Part shown: positions 52,398 through 61,698 of the stretch, in pieces
Layout: each line of letters opens with the position of its first letter
Position numbering within the stretch: the first letter of the stretch is position 1
Assembly (NCBI RefSeq): GCF_900497695.1
Contig: NZ_UIDD01000012.1
Location: 312,501 to 376,500 of the forward strand
Origin: Pseudomonas wadenswilerensis
GTDB taxonomy: Bacteria; Pseudomonadota; Gammaproteobacteria; Pseudomonadales; Pseudomonadaceae
Direction of reading: 5' to 3'
DNA: 64,000 nt
Notes under the pieces: model-generated
The model's database searches: none
What the model saw: the letters and a program-made list of their open reading frames with translations, nothing else
Told to the model about the DNA's origin: nothing
Position numbers and translations under genes: made by a program

Positions 52398-55300
52398 ATG
52401 TCCCTGCGCACTTTGTTAAGCGCAGCCCTGATCGGGCTGTGCCTGTCCTTCACCCCGGTCTGGGCGGCTGAACCGCCAACCACAGCGTCGATCCAGAAAA
52501 GCCTGGACAAGATCGCCGAGCGCAAGCTGCCCGAGGCTGAACAGAAAGCCCTGCAGCAGGTGCTCGAACAGACCCTGACCTTCCTAGGCAACAAAGAGGA
52601 CAGCGAGAAGAAGCTCGCTGCGCTCAAGCACCAGCTCAGCGACGCACCGCGCCAGACCAGCGATAACCAGCGCGAGCTGGCCAAGCTCAAGGACAGCAAG
52701 GTGATCCCGGTCGCCCAGCGCTACGCTAGCTCCAGCGTGCCGCAGCTGGAGCAATTGCTGGCCGAGCGCACTACCGAGCAGGGCGAACTGCAAAAAGCGC
52801 TGTCCGAGGCCAACAGCCTGACCATTACCGCGCAGACCCGGCCCGAACGGGCCCAGGCAGAAATCAGCGCCAACCAGACCCGCACCCAGCAGATCAACAC
52901 CAGCCTGAAGATCGGCAAGGACGGCGGCAAACCGCTCAACGCCGACCAGCGCAACCAGCTCAACGCCGAACTGGCCGCCCTAAACGCCCTGACCCTGCTG
53001 CGCCGCCAGGAACTGGCCGGCAACAGCCTGCTGCAGGACCTGGGCAACAGCCAGCATGACCTGCTGATCGAACGCGCCACGCGCCTGGAGCAGGAAATCC
53101 AGGACCTGCAGACGCTGATCAACCAGAAGCGCCTGGCCCAGTCCCAGCAGACCGTCACCGAGCAATCGATCGAAGCGCAGAAGGCCGGCGGCAGCACCCT
53201 GCTGGCCACCGAAAGCGCCGCCAACCTCAAGCTCTCCGACTACCTGCTGCGCAGCACTGACCGCCTCAACGAACTGACCCAGCAGAACCTCAAGACCAAA
53301 CAGCAACTGGACACCCTGACCCAGAGCGACCAGGCCCTGGACGAGCAGATCAGCGTGCTCAAGGGCAGCCTGCTGCTGTCGAAGATCCTCTACAAGCAGA
53401 AGCAGGCGCTGCCGCACCTGAAGCTCGACCGCGACCTGGCCGACCAGATCGCCGACATCCGCCTGTACCAGTTCGAGATCAACCAGCAGCGCGAGCAGCT
53501 CAGCAGCCCCAGCAGCTATGTCGACAAGCTGCTCACCGCACAACCGCCCGAGACCGTCACACCGCAACTGCGCAAGGCCCTGCTGGAAGTGGCGATCACC
53601 CGCAGCGACCTGCTCGAACGCCTGAACCGTGAACTGAGCGCGCTGCTCAACGAATCGATCACCCTGCAGCTGAACCAGAAGCAACTGTTCAGCACCGCAC
53701 AGAACCTGCGTGCAACCCTTGATGAGCAGATGTTCTGGATCCCCAGCAACAAGCCGCTGGACCTGGAATGGCTCCGCACCGTCCCCGAGCGCCTGCAGAA
53801 ACAAGTGGTCAGCCTGCCCTGGGGTTCGGGCCTGAGGGAGCTGACCGACGGCCTGGCCCAGCGCCCGTTGTTGTTCCTGCCCTTGCTACTGCTGATCGGC
53901 GCCCTGCTGTGGCGGCGCAAGTACCTGTATGCGCGCCTGACCAAGGTTCACCAGGATGTCGGCCACTTCAAGCGTGACAGCCAGTGGCACACACCCCAGG
54001 CGATCCTGGTCAACATCCTCCTGGCCATGCCCCTGAGCCTGGGCCTGGCCTTGTGCGGCTATGCCCTGCAGATCGACGCCCGCGGGCAGAACGCCAACCT
54101 CGCCTCGGCGCTGTTCCAGGTGGCCCAGGCCTGGCTGGTGTTCTACACCGCCTACCGGATACTCGCCCCGGGCGGGGTGGCCGAACTGCACTTTCGCTGG
54201 GAAAAACCCCAGGTCGAATTCCTCCGCGGCTGGATCCGCCGCCTCGGCACCGTGGTCCTGGCCCTGGTCGGCGTGGTGGCGGTGGCCGAGCATCAACCTT
54301 CGGCGCTGGCTGAGGACGTACTCGGCATCGGCGTGGTGCTGACCTGCTATGCCTTGATGGCCTGGCTGCTCAGCCGCCTGCTGTTGAGCAGCCCTACCCA
54401 CCGCAACGCCTCGCTGTTCCGCAAGGCCGTGGGCGTGGCCTTCACCGCACTGCCGGTGGCGCTGTTCATTGCCGTGTGCTTTGGCTACTACTACACCGCG
54501 CTCAAGCTCACCGATCGCCTGATCGATACCCTGTACCTGCTGATGTTCTGGCTGGTGATCGAAGCCGCCTTTGTCCGCGGTCTGGCCGTGGCCGCCCGGC
54601 GCCTGGCCTACCAGCGGGCGCTGAGCAAGCGCCAGGCGGCCAAGGAAGGCCTGGATGGCGAAGTGCTGGTTGAAGAGCCGACCCTGGACATCGAACAGGT
54701 CAACCAGCAGTCCCTGCGCCTGATTCGCCTGGCCCTGCTCGGCGGTTTCATCGCCGCCCTGTACTGGGTCTGGTCGGACCTGATCAGCGTGTTCGCCTAC
54801 CTCGACAACATCACCCTGTACGAGTACACCAGCGGCACCGGCGCGGCCATGAGCATGGTGCCGATCAGCCTGCGCGACCTGCTGGGCGCACTGGTGATCA
54901 TCGGCATCACCGTTGCCCTGGCCGGCAACTTGCCTGGCCTGCTGGAAGTGCTGGTGCTATCACGCCTGAACCTGGCCCAGGGCAGCGCCTACGCCACCAC
55001 CACGTTGCTGTCCTACGTGATTGCCGGGGTCGGCTTCGTCTCTACCCTGTCAGCCTTGGGCGTCAGCTGGGACAAGCTGCAATGGCTGGTGGCCGCACTG
55101 TCGGTGGGCCTGGGCTTCGGCATGCAGGAGATCTTCGCCAACTTCATCTCCGGGATCATGATCCTGTTCGAGCGCCCGGTACGGATCGGCGACACCATCA
55201 CCATCGGCAACCTCTCCGGCACGGTGAGCAAGATCCGCATTCGCGCCACCACCATCACCGACTTCGACCGCAAGGACATCATTGTCCCGAACAAGACCTT

Positions 55301-55748
55301 CATCACCGGGCAACTGATCAACTGGTCGCTGACCGACACCATCACCCGGGTGACCCTCAAGCTTGGCGTCGACTACGGCTCGGACCTCGACCTGGTGCGC
55401 ACCCTGCTGCTCAAGGCCGCCAACGACAACCCGCGGGTACTCAAGGAACCGGCGCCGATCGTCTATTTCCTCAACTTCGGCGAAAGTACCCTGGACCACG
55501 AACTGCGCATGCATGTGCGAGATCTGGGCGACCGCAACCCGGTACTCGACGAGATCAACCGCTACATCAACAAAGAGTTCAAGAAGCAGCACATCAACAT
55601 CTCCTTCCGGCAGATGGAGATCTACCTGAAGAACATGCAGGGTCAGGAGTACAAGATGGTCCCGGTGGAAAACCTCGACAAGACCGTGCTGCCAAACGCC
55701 ACGAATGGCGACAAGCCCGGCGACGAGGCCCCGGGCAAACCGGCCTGA
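52398..55748 (+). CDS. Large MscS-family mechanosensitive channel (MscK/MscM-like)
   Basis: 1116 residues: a signal peptide (MSLRTLLSAALIGLCLSFTPVWA), a long helical periplasmic domain (about 30-490) rich in Gln/Leu coiled coil, a multi-helix inner-membrane region (about 500-900), and the MscS pore and beta domain (LVAALSVGLGFGMQEIFANFISGIMILFERPVRIGD) with a C-terminal alpha/beta region. It resembles MscK (KefA) and MscM (YjeP/YnaI-like long forms); choosing between them needs alignment. It starts 39 bases after nhaP2 with a weak leader, so it may be cotranscribed. Confidence 0.92.
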   Translation: MSLRTLLSAALIGLCLSFTPVWAAEPPTTASIQKSLDKIAERKLPEAEQKALQQVLEQTLTFLGNKEDSEKKLAALKHQLSDAPRQTSDNQRELAKLKDSKVIPVAQRYASSSVPQLEQLLAERTTEQGELQKALSEANSLTITAQTRPERAQAEISANQTRTQQINTSLKIGKDGGKPLNADQRNQLNAELAALNALTLLRRQELAGNSLLQDLGNSQHDLLIERATRLEQEIQDLQTLINQKRLAQSQQTVTEQSIEAQKAGGSTLLATESAANLKLSDYLLRSTDRLNELTQQNLKTKQQLDTLTQSDQALDEQISVLKGSLLLSKILYKQKQALPHLKLDRDLADQIADIRLYQFEINQQREQLSSPSSYVDKLLTAQPPETVTPQLRKALLEVAITRSDLLERLNRELSALLNESITLQLNQKQLFSTAQNLRATLDEQMFWIPSNKPLDLEWLRTVPERLQKQVVSLPWGSGLRELTDGLAQRPLLFLPLLLLIGALLWRRKYLYARLTKVHQDVGHFKRDSQWHTPQAILVNILLAMPLSLGLALCGYALQIDARGQNANLASALFQVAQAWLVFYTAYRILAPGGVAELHFRWEKPQVEFLRGWIRRLGTVVLALVGVVAVAEHQPSALAEDVLGIGVVLTCYALMAWLLSRLLLSSPTHRNASLFRKAVGVAFTALPVALFIAVCFGYYYTALKLTDRLIDTLYLLMFWLVIEAAFVRGLAVAARRLAYQRALSKRQAAKEGLDGEVLVEEPTLDIEQVNQQSLRLIRLALLGGFIAALYWVWSDLISVFAYLDNITLYEYTSGTGAAMSMVPISLRDLLGALVIIGITVALAGNLPGLLEVLVLSRLNLAQGSAYATTTLLSYVIAGVGFVSTLSALGVSWDKLQWLVAALSVGLGFGMQEIFANFISGIMILFERPVRIGDTITIGNLSGTVSKIRIRATTITDFDRKDIIVPNKTFITGQLINWSLTDTITRVTLKLGVDYGSDLDLVRTLLLKAANDNPRVLKEPAPIVYFLNFGESTLDHELRMHVRDLGDRNPVLDEINRYINKEFKKQHINISFRQMEIYLKNMQGQEYKMVPVENLDKTVLPNATNGDKPGDEAPGKPA

Positions 55749-55806
55749 CTGGACGCCAACGGCCATACCCTTGCAGAATACTCAGGTTTTCTCCAGGAGA
55801 TGGCCG

Positions 55807-57267
55807 TTGAAAGCCCTCGACGAACTGACTTTCGATAACCGTTTCGCCCGCCTGGGCGATGCCTTCTCTACTTCGGTGTTGCCCGAGCCGATCGCCGAGC
55901 CGCGCCTGGTGGTCGCCAGCGAAGCGGCCATGGCGCTGCTCGACCTGGAGCCAACCGAAGCCCATTCCCCGGTATTTGCCGAACTGTTCGGCGGCCACAA
56001 GCTGTGGGCCGAGGCCGAGCCGCGGGCGATGGTCTACTCCGGGCATCAGTTCGGCTCCTACAATCCGCGCCTGGGTGATGGCCGCGGCCTGTTGCTGGGC
56101 GAAGTGCACAACGACGCCGGCGAATCCTGGGACCTGCACCTCAAGGGCGCCGGGCAGACGCCATACTCGCGCATGGGGGATGGCCGTGCGGTACTGCGTT
56201 CGTCGATCCGCGAGTTCCTCGCTTCCGAAGCCTTGCCAGCCCTGGGCATCCCCAGCAGCCGAGCGCTGTGCGTGATCGGCTCGAGCACCCCGGTCTGGCG
56301 TGAAACCCAGGAACGCGCGGCCATGCTGCTGCGCCTGGCACCGAGCCATGTGCGCTTCGGCCATTTCGAGTATTTCTATTACACCCGCCAGCCCGAACAG
56401 CAGCGCATCCTCGTCGATCACGTACTCGACACGCACTTTGCCGAATGCCGCGATGCGCCCGAGCCGTACCTGGCCATGTTCCGCACCATCGTCGAGCGCA
56501 ATGCCGAGCTGATCGCCCGCTGGCAGGCTTACGGTTTCTGCCACGGGGTGATGAACACCGACAACATGTCGATCCTGGGCATCACCTTCGACTTCGGCCC
56601 CTATGCCTTCCTCGACGACTTCGACGCCAACTTCATCTGCAACCACTCCGATGACCAGGGCCGCTACAGCTACAGCAACCAGGTGCCCATCGCCCACTGG
56701 AACCTCAGCGCCCTGGCCCAGGCCCTGACGCCGTTCATCAGTGTCGAAGCGCTGAAGGAAACCCTCGGGCTATTCCTGCCGCTGTACGAGGCCCAGTACC
56801 TGGACCTGATGCGCCGGCGCCTGGGCCTGACCCGGGCCGAAGACGACGACAAGCCGCTGATCGAACGCCTGCTGCAACTGATGCAACCGGGCGCGGTGGA
56901 CTACACCCTGTTTTTCCGTAATCTCGGCGACCAACCCGCCGAGCAGGCGCTGCAGGTGGTGCGCGACGACTTCATCGACCTGGCCGGCTTTGACCTGTGG
57001 TCAGCAGACTACCTCGCGCGGCTGCAGCGCGAGCCCGGCAACGCCGAAGGCCGGCGCGAACGCATGCATGCGGTCAACCCGCTGTACATCCTGCGCAACT
57101 ACCTGGCCCAGCGCGCCATCGAGGCGGCTGAGGGGGGCGATTACGAGGAAGTACGCCGGCTGCACCAGGTGCTGAGCAAGCCATTCGACGAGCAGCCGGG
57201 AATGCAAGCCTACGCCCAGCGGCCACCGGAGTGGGGCAAGCACCTGGAGATCAGTTGCTCGTCGTGA
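55807..57267 (+). CDS. selO: Protein adenylyltransferase SelO
   Basis: Pseudokinase-fold enzyme that AMPylates proteins in redox stress. The 486 residues start from a TTG at 55807 with AGGAG eight bases upstream (MKALDELTFDNRFARLG). PLGDGRGLLLGE-like YNPRLGDGRG, LKGAGQTPYSRMGDGRAVLR, GVMNTDNMSILGITFDFGPYAFLDDF and the C-terminal cysteine (ISCSS), where eukaryotic homologues have selenocysteine, are visible. The ATG at 55800 is in another frame and leads to an early stop. Confidence 0.94.
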   Translation: MKALDELTFDNRFARLGDAFSTSVLPEPIAEPRLVVASEAAMALLDLEPTEAHSPVFAELFGGHKLWAEAEPRAMVYSGHQFGSYNPRLGDGRGLLLGEVHNDAGESWDLHLKGAGQTPYSRMGDGRAVLRSSIREFLASEALPALGIPSSRALCVIGSSTPVWRETQERAAMLLRLAPSHVRFGHFEYFYYTRQPEQQRILVDHVLDTHFAECRDAPEPYLAMFRTIVERNAELIARWQAYGFCHGVMNTDNMSILGITFDFGPYAFLDDFDANFICNHSDDQGRYSYSNQVPIAHWNLSALAQALTPFISVEALKETLGLFLPLYEAQYLDLMRRRLGLTRAEDDDKPLIERLLQLMQPGAVDYTLFFRNLGDQPAEQALQVVRDDFIDLAGFDLWSADYLARLQREPGNAEGRRERMHAVNPLYILRNYLAQRAIEAAEGGDYEEVRRLHQVLSKPFDEQPGMQAYAQRPPEWGKHLEISCSS

Positions 57268-57289
57268 AGGGCCTCACCGCCCCTCAGCG

Positions 57290-57691
57290 TTAGCAGAACA
57301 CGTCCGCCGGTACCGAAAAACGTCGAGCCAGTTCAAGCACCTGACGCAGATTGAGCTGACGCTTGCCCGCCAGTACCTCCGACACTACCGATTGCGAACC
57401 TACCTCAGGCAGATCGCTTTGCTTGAGGCCATGCTCCTGCATCAAGTAGCGCAACGTGTCGACGCCGCTGGCCCGGGGCAAAGGCCGATGAGCATGGTCA
57501 TAGGCCTGCAGCATATCCCCCAAGTGTACGGCGAGGCTTGCCAAGGGATGGCTCTCATCCTCGCCGACCAGAACCAGCAGTTCATCCAGCGATTCGACCA
57601 GTGCATCGTAGTCCGCTTCGCTGGCCGGCTTGCGCAGCAACGGCGAAACGAACTGCCAATGCGCTGCTGCCTGTTTGATCAGTGGGCTCAT
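57290..57691 (-). CDS. HigA-type antitoxin (HTH)
   Basis: 133-residue antitoxin from ATG 57691 (GGAG eight bases upstream); an in-frame ATG at 57709 overlaps the toxin end. The helix-turn-helix is C-terminal (GLKQSDLPEVGSQSVVSEVLAGKRQLN) as in HigA of the HigB-first operons. The N-terminal half is acidic, suited to binding the toxin. It is the second gene of a toxin-first pair and likely represses the operon through the palindrome at 58037-58059. Confidence 0.87.
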   Translation of the reverse strand: MSPLIKQAAAHWQFVSPLLRKPASEADYDALVESLDELLVLVGEDESHPLASLAVHLGDMLQAYDHAHRPLPRASGVDTLRYLMQEHGLKQSDLPEVGSQSVVSEVLAGKRQLNLRQVLELARRFSVPADVFC

Positions 57692-57696
57692 CGCCT

Positions 57697-57984
57697 TCAC
57701 TCCTTCCACTTGCCTTTGTCGTACTCGCCATGATCGAGCACGTGCTTGATGTACAAGCGCTGCGTCTTGTAGTGCACAACCGCGATCAACCGCAATTTGT
57801 TGCCACCGATATCGAATACATGCAACGCCCCTACCTTGTCAGTTGCAGGAAAGGTCGCCTTCATCGCCGCAAAGTCCGGCGGATGGCAGGCTTTGACCAG
57901 TCGATACCAAGCGTCCAGCGCCAAGGCCGCTCGCGGCCATTTCGCCTTCGCCTCCCAGATGCGTTTCTCCGTTATCACATGCAT
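57697..57984 (-). CDS. HigB-type mRNA interferase toxin
   Basis: 95-residue RelE-fold toxin. The start MHVITEKRIWEAKAKWPRA at 57984 gives a standard HigB length; the frame is open to 58089 but the extra part overlaps the promoter. ALDAWYRLVKACHPPDFAAMKATFP, DIGGNKLRLIAVVHYKTQRLYIKHVLDHGEYDK is the HigB_toxin pattern with the conserved GNK-x-RLI and HAEY-like HGEYDK motifs. Five bases separate it from the antitoxin start. Confidence 0.88.
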   Translation of the reverse strand: MHVITEKRIWEAKAKWPRAALALDAWYRLVKACHPPDFAAMKATFPATDKVGALHVFDIGGNKLRLIAVVHYKTQRLYIKHVLDHGEYDKGKWKE

Positions 57985-58036
57985 GCCACACCCAAATCGC
58001 AACGTGCTTTCAGGAAGGAGCTTGGGAGTACTGCAC

Positions 58037-58059
58037 AAATATCGCAATCTGCGATATTT
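58037..58059 (-). promoter_or_regulatory. Operator/promoter of the higBA pair
   Basis: AAATATCGCA and TGCGATATTT form a perfect 10-base inverted repeat with a 3-base centre. On the minus strand a TTGATA -35-like box is followed after 17 bases by a weak TATTTG -10, so the palindrome fills the spacer. This layout suits autorepression by the antitoxin. Confidence 0.75.
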
Positions 58060-58161
58060 ATCAAAACATTCCGGATGATCGGCAAACATGCGGCGTGGTA
58101 TTTGTCTTTGCCCGAGAATGTTCTTAGTGTTTCAACAATCTCTACCTTCTCAGGAACTCAA

Positions 58162-58596
58162 ATGAGCGACCCACTACTCATCCCCTGCCCCCACTGCAAC
58201 GGCCTCAACCGCATCCCCGGCGAGCGCCTTGGCGACAGTCCGAAATGCGGTCGCTGCAAGAACCCGGTCCTGCTGGGCACGCCGTTCGATTTGCAACAGG
58301 GCGACTACGCCAGTCAGATCAAGGGCGACCTGCCGCTGCTGGTCGATGTCTGGGCCGACTGGTGCGGGCCGTGCAAGTCGTTTGCGCCGATCTTTGCCCA
58401 GGCGGCCAGCCAGTTGAGCGGGCGCTGTCGCCTGGCCAAGCTGGACAGCGAAGCCAACCAGCAACTGGCCGGACAATTGGCGATTCGTTCGATTCCCAGC
58501 CTGATCCTGTTCAGAAACGGCCGGGAAGTGGCACGCCAGAGCGGTGCATTCCCACTCCAGCAACTGCTGGAGTGGCTGCGCAGCCAGGGGATTTAA
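58162..58596 (+). CDS. trxC: Thioredoxin 2 (zinc-containing)
   Basis: 144 residues: an N-terminal zinc finger from two CxxC pairs (Cys9/12 and Cys29/32), then a thioredoxin domain with active site WCGPC (Cys68, Cys71) and the cis-Pro in IRSIPSLILF. Cytosolic disulphide reductase, often part of the oxidative stress response. CAGGA precedes the ATG at 58162. It overlaps the convergent ParA-like gene by 4 bases. Confidence 0.96.
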   Translation: MSDPLLIPCPHCNGLNRIPGERLGDSPKCGRCKNPVLLGTPFDLQQGDYASQIKGDLPLLVDVWADWCGPCKSFAPIFAQAASQLSGRCRLAKLDSEANQQLAGQLAIRSIPSLILFRNGREVARQSGAFPLQQLLEWLRSQGI

Positions 58597-59366
58597 GCGT
58601 TTTCTTCGAGCAGGGCGTGCAGTTCGACGAACTGCTGGGTCAGCTTGTGCCGCGGTTCCAGGTGAATCAGCGGCAGGCTGGCCTGGTGTGACTCACGCAT
58701 TTTCACCGAGCTGTTGAGGTACACCGGCAGCACCGGCAGGCCCTCGGCGATCAATTCGTCAAGCATCTGCTGGGGCAGGCTGGCGCGGGCCTGGAACTGA
58801 TTGACGACGATGCCTTCGACCTGCAGCTCTTCGTTGTGATCGTCCTTGAGTTCTTCGATTTCGGCCAGCAGGCCATACAGCGCCTGGCGGGAAAAACTGT
58901 CGCAATCGAAGGGAATCAATACACGATCAGCGGCGATCAACGCAGAAACAGCGTAGAAGTTAAGCGCCGGCGGAGTATCCAGGTAGATCCGGTCATAGTC
59001 CTCATCCAGCTCATCCAGCAGTTTGCGCAGCTTGTTGATCTTGTGCTTGGCCTCAAGCTTGGGCTGCAGGTCCGCAAGCTCGGCGGTGGCGGTCACCACA
59101 TGCAGGTTGTCGAAGGGCGTTTCGTAGATATCGACTTTGTTCTTCTTGGCAAACGGTCCGGAGGACAGGGTCTGCTTGAAGAAGTCGGCAATGCCCATGG
59201 GAATGTCCTCGCCGGTCAGGCCGGTGAGGTACTGGGTCGAGTTGGCCTGGGCATCCAGGTCGATCAACAGCGTCCGATAGCCTTCATTGGCACTCACCGC
59301 CGCCAGGTTGCAGGCAATGCTCGATTTGCCAACGCCACCTTTCTGATTGAACACCACGCGCCGCAT
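58593..59366 (-). CDS. ParA/Soj-like ATPase, stand-alone
   Basis: 257 residues with the deviant Walker A KGGVGKSSIA (residues 9-18), LLIDLDAQANST (Walker A') and IYLDTPPALN (Walker B). Such orphan ParAs position proteins or complexes on the nucleoid; no ParB is adjacent, and the target is unknown. GGAGG lies at good spacing. Found beside trxC and before the polyene operon; a role with either is not established. Confidence 0.9.
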   Translation of the reverse strand: MRRVVFNQKGGVGKSSIACNLAAVSANEGYRTLLIDLDAQANSTQYLTGLTGEDIPMGIADFFKQTLSSGPFAKKNKVDIYETPFDNLHVVTATAELADLQPKLEAKHKINKLRKLLDELDEDYDRIYLDTPPALNFYAVSALIAADRVLIPFDCDSFSRQALYGLLAEIEELKDDHNEELQVEGIVVNQFQARASLPQQMLDELIAEGLPVLPVYLNSSVKMRESHQASLPLIHLEPRHKLTQQFVELHALLEENA

Positions 59367-59682
59367 GGAATGACCTCCGTGTGTCTGGGGATGACCGAGT
59401 ATGTGTGCGCAGGGTCCACTTGACCAGCACCGTCGGGCTCAAGTTGTCGAGGAATCGACCGACAACCCGTGACCGCCGTTGGTCGGGAAAAAACCAGGCT
59501 TACCTGACGAAGCAGAACATTCGAGGTCTGTTTCAAACTGCAGTTTTGTAACCAGTATTTGCTACACGCCGACGGCACCGGGATAATGCGCGCCACTCGG
59601 CGATTGCGCCACACCCTGTCAGGTCGTTGTTCCGAGTTACTCCCTCGGCAAGGAAGTCCCTCAGGGCGGGAAGTACAGCAAA
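59367..59682. other. Divergent promoter region before the aryl-polyene operon (316 bp)
   Basis: No gene. It contains a GTTGTCG...CGACAAC inverted repeat (59443-59466) and the 12-bp palindrome AAACTGCAGTTT (59535-59546). Either could be an operator; I could not place a firm -35/-10 pair. Confidence 0.55.
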
Positions 59683-60399
59683 GTGATCACATTCAATATC
59701 AGCCAGTGGCGCGCGTGGGCACCAGGCCTGCAGACGGCTGCCGATTGGCAGGCCTGGAGCCAGGCAAACCACTTGCCAGAAATGGCTGAACAGGCACCGG
59801 ATGTGTCGTTTTTGCCGGCCATGCAACGCCGTCGTCTAAGCCGCCTGGCGCGCATGGCTTTTGCCGTGGGCTGGCCACTGGCCGAAGGTTTGCAAGATTT
59901 GCCGCTGGTGTTCGTTTCCCGGCATGGCGAAACCCCGCGCACCTTCGAAATCCTCAGCGACCTGGCCAATGAGCAGCCGCTGTCGCCAACCCAGTTCAGC
60001 TTGTCGGTACACAACGCGGTCATCGGCCTGTGGTCGATCATGCGTGGCGAAACCAGTGAAATGACCGCCCTGGCTGCTGCCGGCGACGGTTTCGAACAAG
60101 GCGTAATGGAAGCCGCCTGCCTGCTGCGCGAAGGCGCGCCCGCGGTGCTGTTGATCGTCACCGAAGAACAGCCGCCAGCGGCCTATGGCCCAAGGATTGA
60201 TGACGTGCCTTTCGCCTATGCCCTGGGCCTGTTGCTGACCCCCGGCGATGACTGGCAACTGGACCTGGGCGGTAAAACCGCCGTTGCTGCGGTAACAGAA
60301 CCCCATGCCTTGAGCTGGTTGCGTTGCCTGCTCACTGGCCAACGCACTTGTACCCACACCTGGAAGAGCCGCACATGGAACTGGCAACGCAAGCCATAA
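59683..60399 (+). CDS. Beta-ketoacyl synthase-like chain-length factor (ApeC-like)
   Basis: 238 residues of the short KAS-like family (PF13723) found at the start of aryl-polyene operons. It is a partner of a ketosynthase rather than a full enzyme: no cysteine-histidine-histidine catalytic set of a KAS is seen. Recognisable pieces are PVSFLPAMQRRRLSRLARMAF-like FLPAMQRRRLSRLARM, LVFVSRHGE and FSLSVHNAVIGLWSI. The start is GTG at 59683. The next gene begins 25 bases before its end. Confidence 0.82.
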   Translation: MITFNISQWRAWAPGLQTAADWQAWSQANHLPEMAEQAPDVSFLPAMQRRRLSRLARMAFAVGWPLAEGLQDLPLVFVSRHGETPRTFEILSDLANEQPLSPTQFSLSVHNAVIGLWSIMRGETSEMTALAAAGDGFEQGVMEAACLLREGAPAVLLIVTEEQPPAAYGPRIDDVPFAYALGLLLTPGDDWQLDLGGKTAVAAVTEPHALSWLRCLLTGQRTCTHTWKSRTWNWQRKP

Positions 60400-61187
60400 G
60401 CAGACCGCGTGACGCCTATTACTGGCGCCTGCTCGCCACCGCCATCAGCTTCCTGCTGTTCGGCATCGGCGGCCTGTGCCTGCGCCTGCTGGTCTTCCCG
60501 TTGCTGGCCTGTCTGCCCGGCGATGCCGCACGCCATCGCCAGCGCGCCCGGCACACCATCAGTTGGCTGTTCTGGCGCTTCATCCGCTTCATGGCCGCCA
60601 GCGGCGTGCTCACCTATGAGGTCAAGGGCGCCGAAAAGCTCGGCCGCCCGGGGCAGATGATCATCGCCAACCACCCGTCGCTGATCGACGTGGTGTTCCT
60701 CATCGGCCTGGTGCGCCAGGCCAACTGTGTGGTCAAGCAGAGCCTCTGGCACAACCCCTGCACCCGCGGCCCGGTGCGTTCGGCCGAATACATCAGCAAC
60801 GACGGCAGCATCGACATGCTCGACAGCGCCGTAACGGCGCTGCAAGGCGGCCAGACCCTGATCATCTTCCCCGAAGGCACCCGCACCCAGCCGGGCCAGC
60901 CGCCTGCCTTTCATCGCGGCGCCGCAGCCATTGCCCTGCGCGGTGCGAAGATCATCACCCCGGTCACCATCAAGGTCACCCCCAGCACCCTGACCAAGGC
61001 CGAACCCTGGTACCGCATTCCCCAGTGCCGGGTGCATTTCAGCCTGCAGGTCGGTGCCGACATCGACCCGCAGGCCTTCGCCGCACAAGGCCCTGCCCCG
61101 CAGGCCTCGCGCAAACTCAATGATCACCTGCATCAGCACTTCACCAAGGAGCTCGCCGAAGATGAGCGATCCACAGAACACCCTTAA
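60375..61187 (+). CDS. Lysophospholipid-type 1-acyltransferase (ApeD-like)
   Basis: 270 residues with an N-terminal membrane segment (LLATAISFLLFGIGGLCLRLL) and a PlsC-type acyltransferase domain: block I NHPSLIDVVF (NH-x4-D) and block III FPEGTRTQPGQ. It probably transfers the polyene acyl chain onto a lipid or glycerol-type anchor at the inner membrane. Overlaps the CLF gene by 25 bases and the first ACP gene by 26 bases. Confidence 0.88.
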   Translation: MELATQAISRPRDAYYWRLLATAISFLLFGIGGLCLRLLVFPLLACLPGDAARHRQRARHTISWLFWRFIRFMAASGVLTYEVKGAEKLGRPGQMIIANHPSLIDVVFLIGLVRQANCVVKQSLWHNPCTRGPVRSAEYISNDGSIDMLDSAVTALQGGQTLIIFPEGTRTQPGQPPAFHRGAAAIALRGAKIITPVTIKVTPSTLTKAEPWYRIPQCRVHFSLQVGADIDPQAFAAQGPAPQASRKLNDHLHQHFTKELAEDERSTEHP

Positions 61188-61434
61188 CCACGACATCAAG
61201 CTGTTGATCATCGACGCCCTGGGCCTGGAAGACATCAGCGCCCAGGACATCGGCGACGAGCAGACCCTGTTCGGCGAAGGCCTGGGCCTGGATTCGGTGG
61301 ACGCCCTCGAGCTCGGCCTGGCGATCCAGAAAAAGTACGGCATCAAGATCGACGCCGACGCCAAGGACACCCGCAACCATTTCACCAGCGTGGCCAGCCT
61401 TGCGGCTTTCGTCACCGCCAAACAGGCAGCCTGA
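61162..61434 (+). CDS. Acyl carrier protein 1 of the polyene operon (ApeE-like)
   Basis: 90 residues, acidic and helical, with the phosphopantetheine site GLGLDSVDALEL (Ser in DSV). It carries the growing aryl-polyene chain. The start at 61162 (MSDPQNTLNHDIKLL) has AAGGAG upstream. The open frame before it is the end of the acyltransferase gene in another frame. Confidence 0.92.
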   Translation: MSDPQNTLNHDIKLLIIDALGLEDISAQDIGDEQTLFGEGLGLDSVDALELGLAIQKKYGIKIDADAKDTRNHFTSVASLAAFVTAKQAA

Positions 61435-61443
61435 GACAGCACC

Positions 61444-61698
61444 ATGCAAACCCGCGAAGACATCTTCAACACCCTGCGCGACGCCCTGGTCGAACTGTTC
61501 GAACTGGACCCGGCCAGCATCAGCCTGGAGTCGAACCTGTATCAAGACCTGGAAATCGACAGCATCGACGCCGTCGACCTGATCGATCACATCAAGCGCC
61601 AGACCGGCAAGAAAATCGCCGCCGACGAGTTCAAGGCCGTGCGTACGGTCAATGACGTGGTCGAGGCGGTGTACCGCCTGGTCAACCCTGCGGCATGA
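61444..61698 (+). CDS. Acyl carrier protein 2 of the polyene operon (ApeF-like)
   Basis: 84 residues with the site DLEIDSIDAVDLIDH (Ser in DSI). Two tandem ACPs next to the other genes are characteristic of aryl-polyene loci. It starts 9 bases after ACP 1 and overlaps the membrane protein gene by 4 bases. Confidence 0.92.
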   Translation: MQTREDIFNTLRDALVELFELDPASISLESNLYQDLEIDSIDAVDLIDHIKRQTGKKIAADEFKAVRTVNDVVEAVYRLVNPAA

